From positions 82,108,757 to 82,172,756 of the forward strand of contig NC_080546.1 in assembly GCF_028640845.1 (NCBI RefSeq): a DNA stretch of 64,000 nucleotides. The letters run 5' to 3'. Under the pieces are notes generated by a model that saw only the letters and a program-made list of their open reading frames with translations, had not been told where the DNA came from and made no database searches. This DNA comes from Ahaetulla prasina (taxonomy: Eukaryota > Chordata > Lepidosauria > Squamata > Colubridae). Below are positions 63,405 through 64,000 of the stretch, one piece after another. Within the stretch, counting starts at the first letter, position 1, and every line of letters starts with the position of its first letter. Both the position numbers and the translations under genes were made by a program.

Positions 63405-64000
63405 AGAACAGAACAGAACAGAATAGAATAGAATAGAATAGAATAGATTTTTTTTTAATTGGCCAAGTGTGATTGGACACACAAGGGATTTGTCTTGGTG
63501 CTTACGCTCTCAGTGTACATAAAAGAAAAGATACGTTCGACAAGAATCACAAGGTACAACACTTAAAGATAGGCATAGGGTACAAATAAACAATCAGGAA
63601 AAATCAATATCAATATAAATCGTAAGGATACAAGCAACAAAGTTACAGTCATACAGTCATAAGTGGGAGGACATGGGTGATGGGAACGATGAGAAGATTA
63701 ATAGTAGTGCAGACTTAGTAAATAGTTTGACAGTGTTGAGGGAATTATTTGTTTAGCAGAGTGATGGTGTTCGGGAAAAACTGTTCTTGTGTCTAGTTGT
63801 TCTGGTGTGCAGTGCTCTATAGAGTCGTTTTGAGGGTAGGAATTGAAACAGTTTATGTCCAGGATGTGAGGGATCTGTAAATATTTTCACGGCCCTCTTC
63901 TTGATTTGTGGAGTATATAGGTCCTCAATGGAAGGCAGTATGGTTCTTCCTATATTGCTTGCTAAAAAAAATCCCATATTCTCAAAAATCTCATAATGAG
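63405..64000 (-). mobile_element. LINE (12-kb family) 3' end and ORF2 C-terminus
   Basis: (AACAG/AATAG)n at 63405-63447, then TTGGCCAAGTGTGATTGGAC and untranslated sequence. The minus-strand frame 63977-63753 contains LPSIEDLYTPQIKKRAVKIF and DPSHPGHKLFQFLPSKR, matching the C-terminus at 12512-12730. Similarity stops near 63940, where other sequence follows to the window edge. Confidence 0.82.

Overview
This window looks like repeat-dense, non-genic DNA from a squamate reptile, most likely a snake. The case rests on the repeat complement: a Bov-B (RTE) LINE end, a Sauria-type tRNA SINE, CR1 and L2-like LINEs, a Penelope-like remnant, LINE 3' ends joined to (AATAG)n microsatellites, and long GATA/GACA arrays. 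The species cannot be fixed from sequence alone. I found no host protein-coding exon, no structural RNA gene and no CRISPR array; every recognisable coding frame belongs to a retroelement.

Layout. 1-5 kb: an L1 tail split by a TA-flanked transposon, a Penelope-like remnant with a long palindrome, a (GATA)n array split by a hAT element, then an LTR inserted inside an (AATAG)n tract. 5-12 kb: hAT elements, two solo LTRs, an L2-like LINE end, a SINE, a CR1 end split by a hAT element and a 1-kb compound microsatellite. 12-16 kb: a LINE with an open reverse-transcriptase frame, a 761-bp hAT element with perfect target-site duplication (TSD), and a 5'-truncated Bov-B. 16-21 kb: several hAT elements, one (18605-20148) built around a palindromic minisatellite. 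21-43 kb: microsatellites, L2/CR1 LINE ends, more hAT elements and solo LTRs. 43.9-54.6 kb: two near-identical 3.9-kb copies of one multi-element block, separated by the 5' part of an L1 that stops abruptly inside ORF2. 54.6-64 kb: LINE tails, solo LTRs, TA-flanked transposons, a TTCC tract and a second copy of the 12-kb LINE's 3' end.

The best-supported calls are those whose boundaries are proved by TSDs. Ten hAT-type elements have perfect 8-bp TSDs, nine solo LTRs have perfect 5-bp TSDs, and two L1 ends and one Bov-B end have longer ones. These fix the order of nested insertions.

The observations most worth following are: (1) the duplicated block with a half L1 at its junction, which fits an assembly join of two haplotypes at least as well as a real tandem duplication; (2) the hAT element carrying a roughly 122-bp double-hairpin minisatellite; (3) two solo-LTR families that carry an open, acidic-then-basic reading frame in the same phase from the first bases of the LTR, as if the element's last ORF ran into its 3' LTR.
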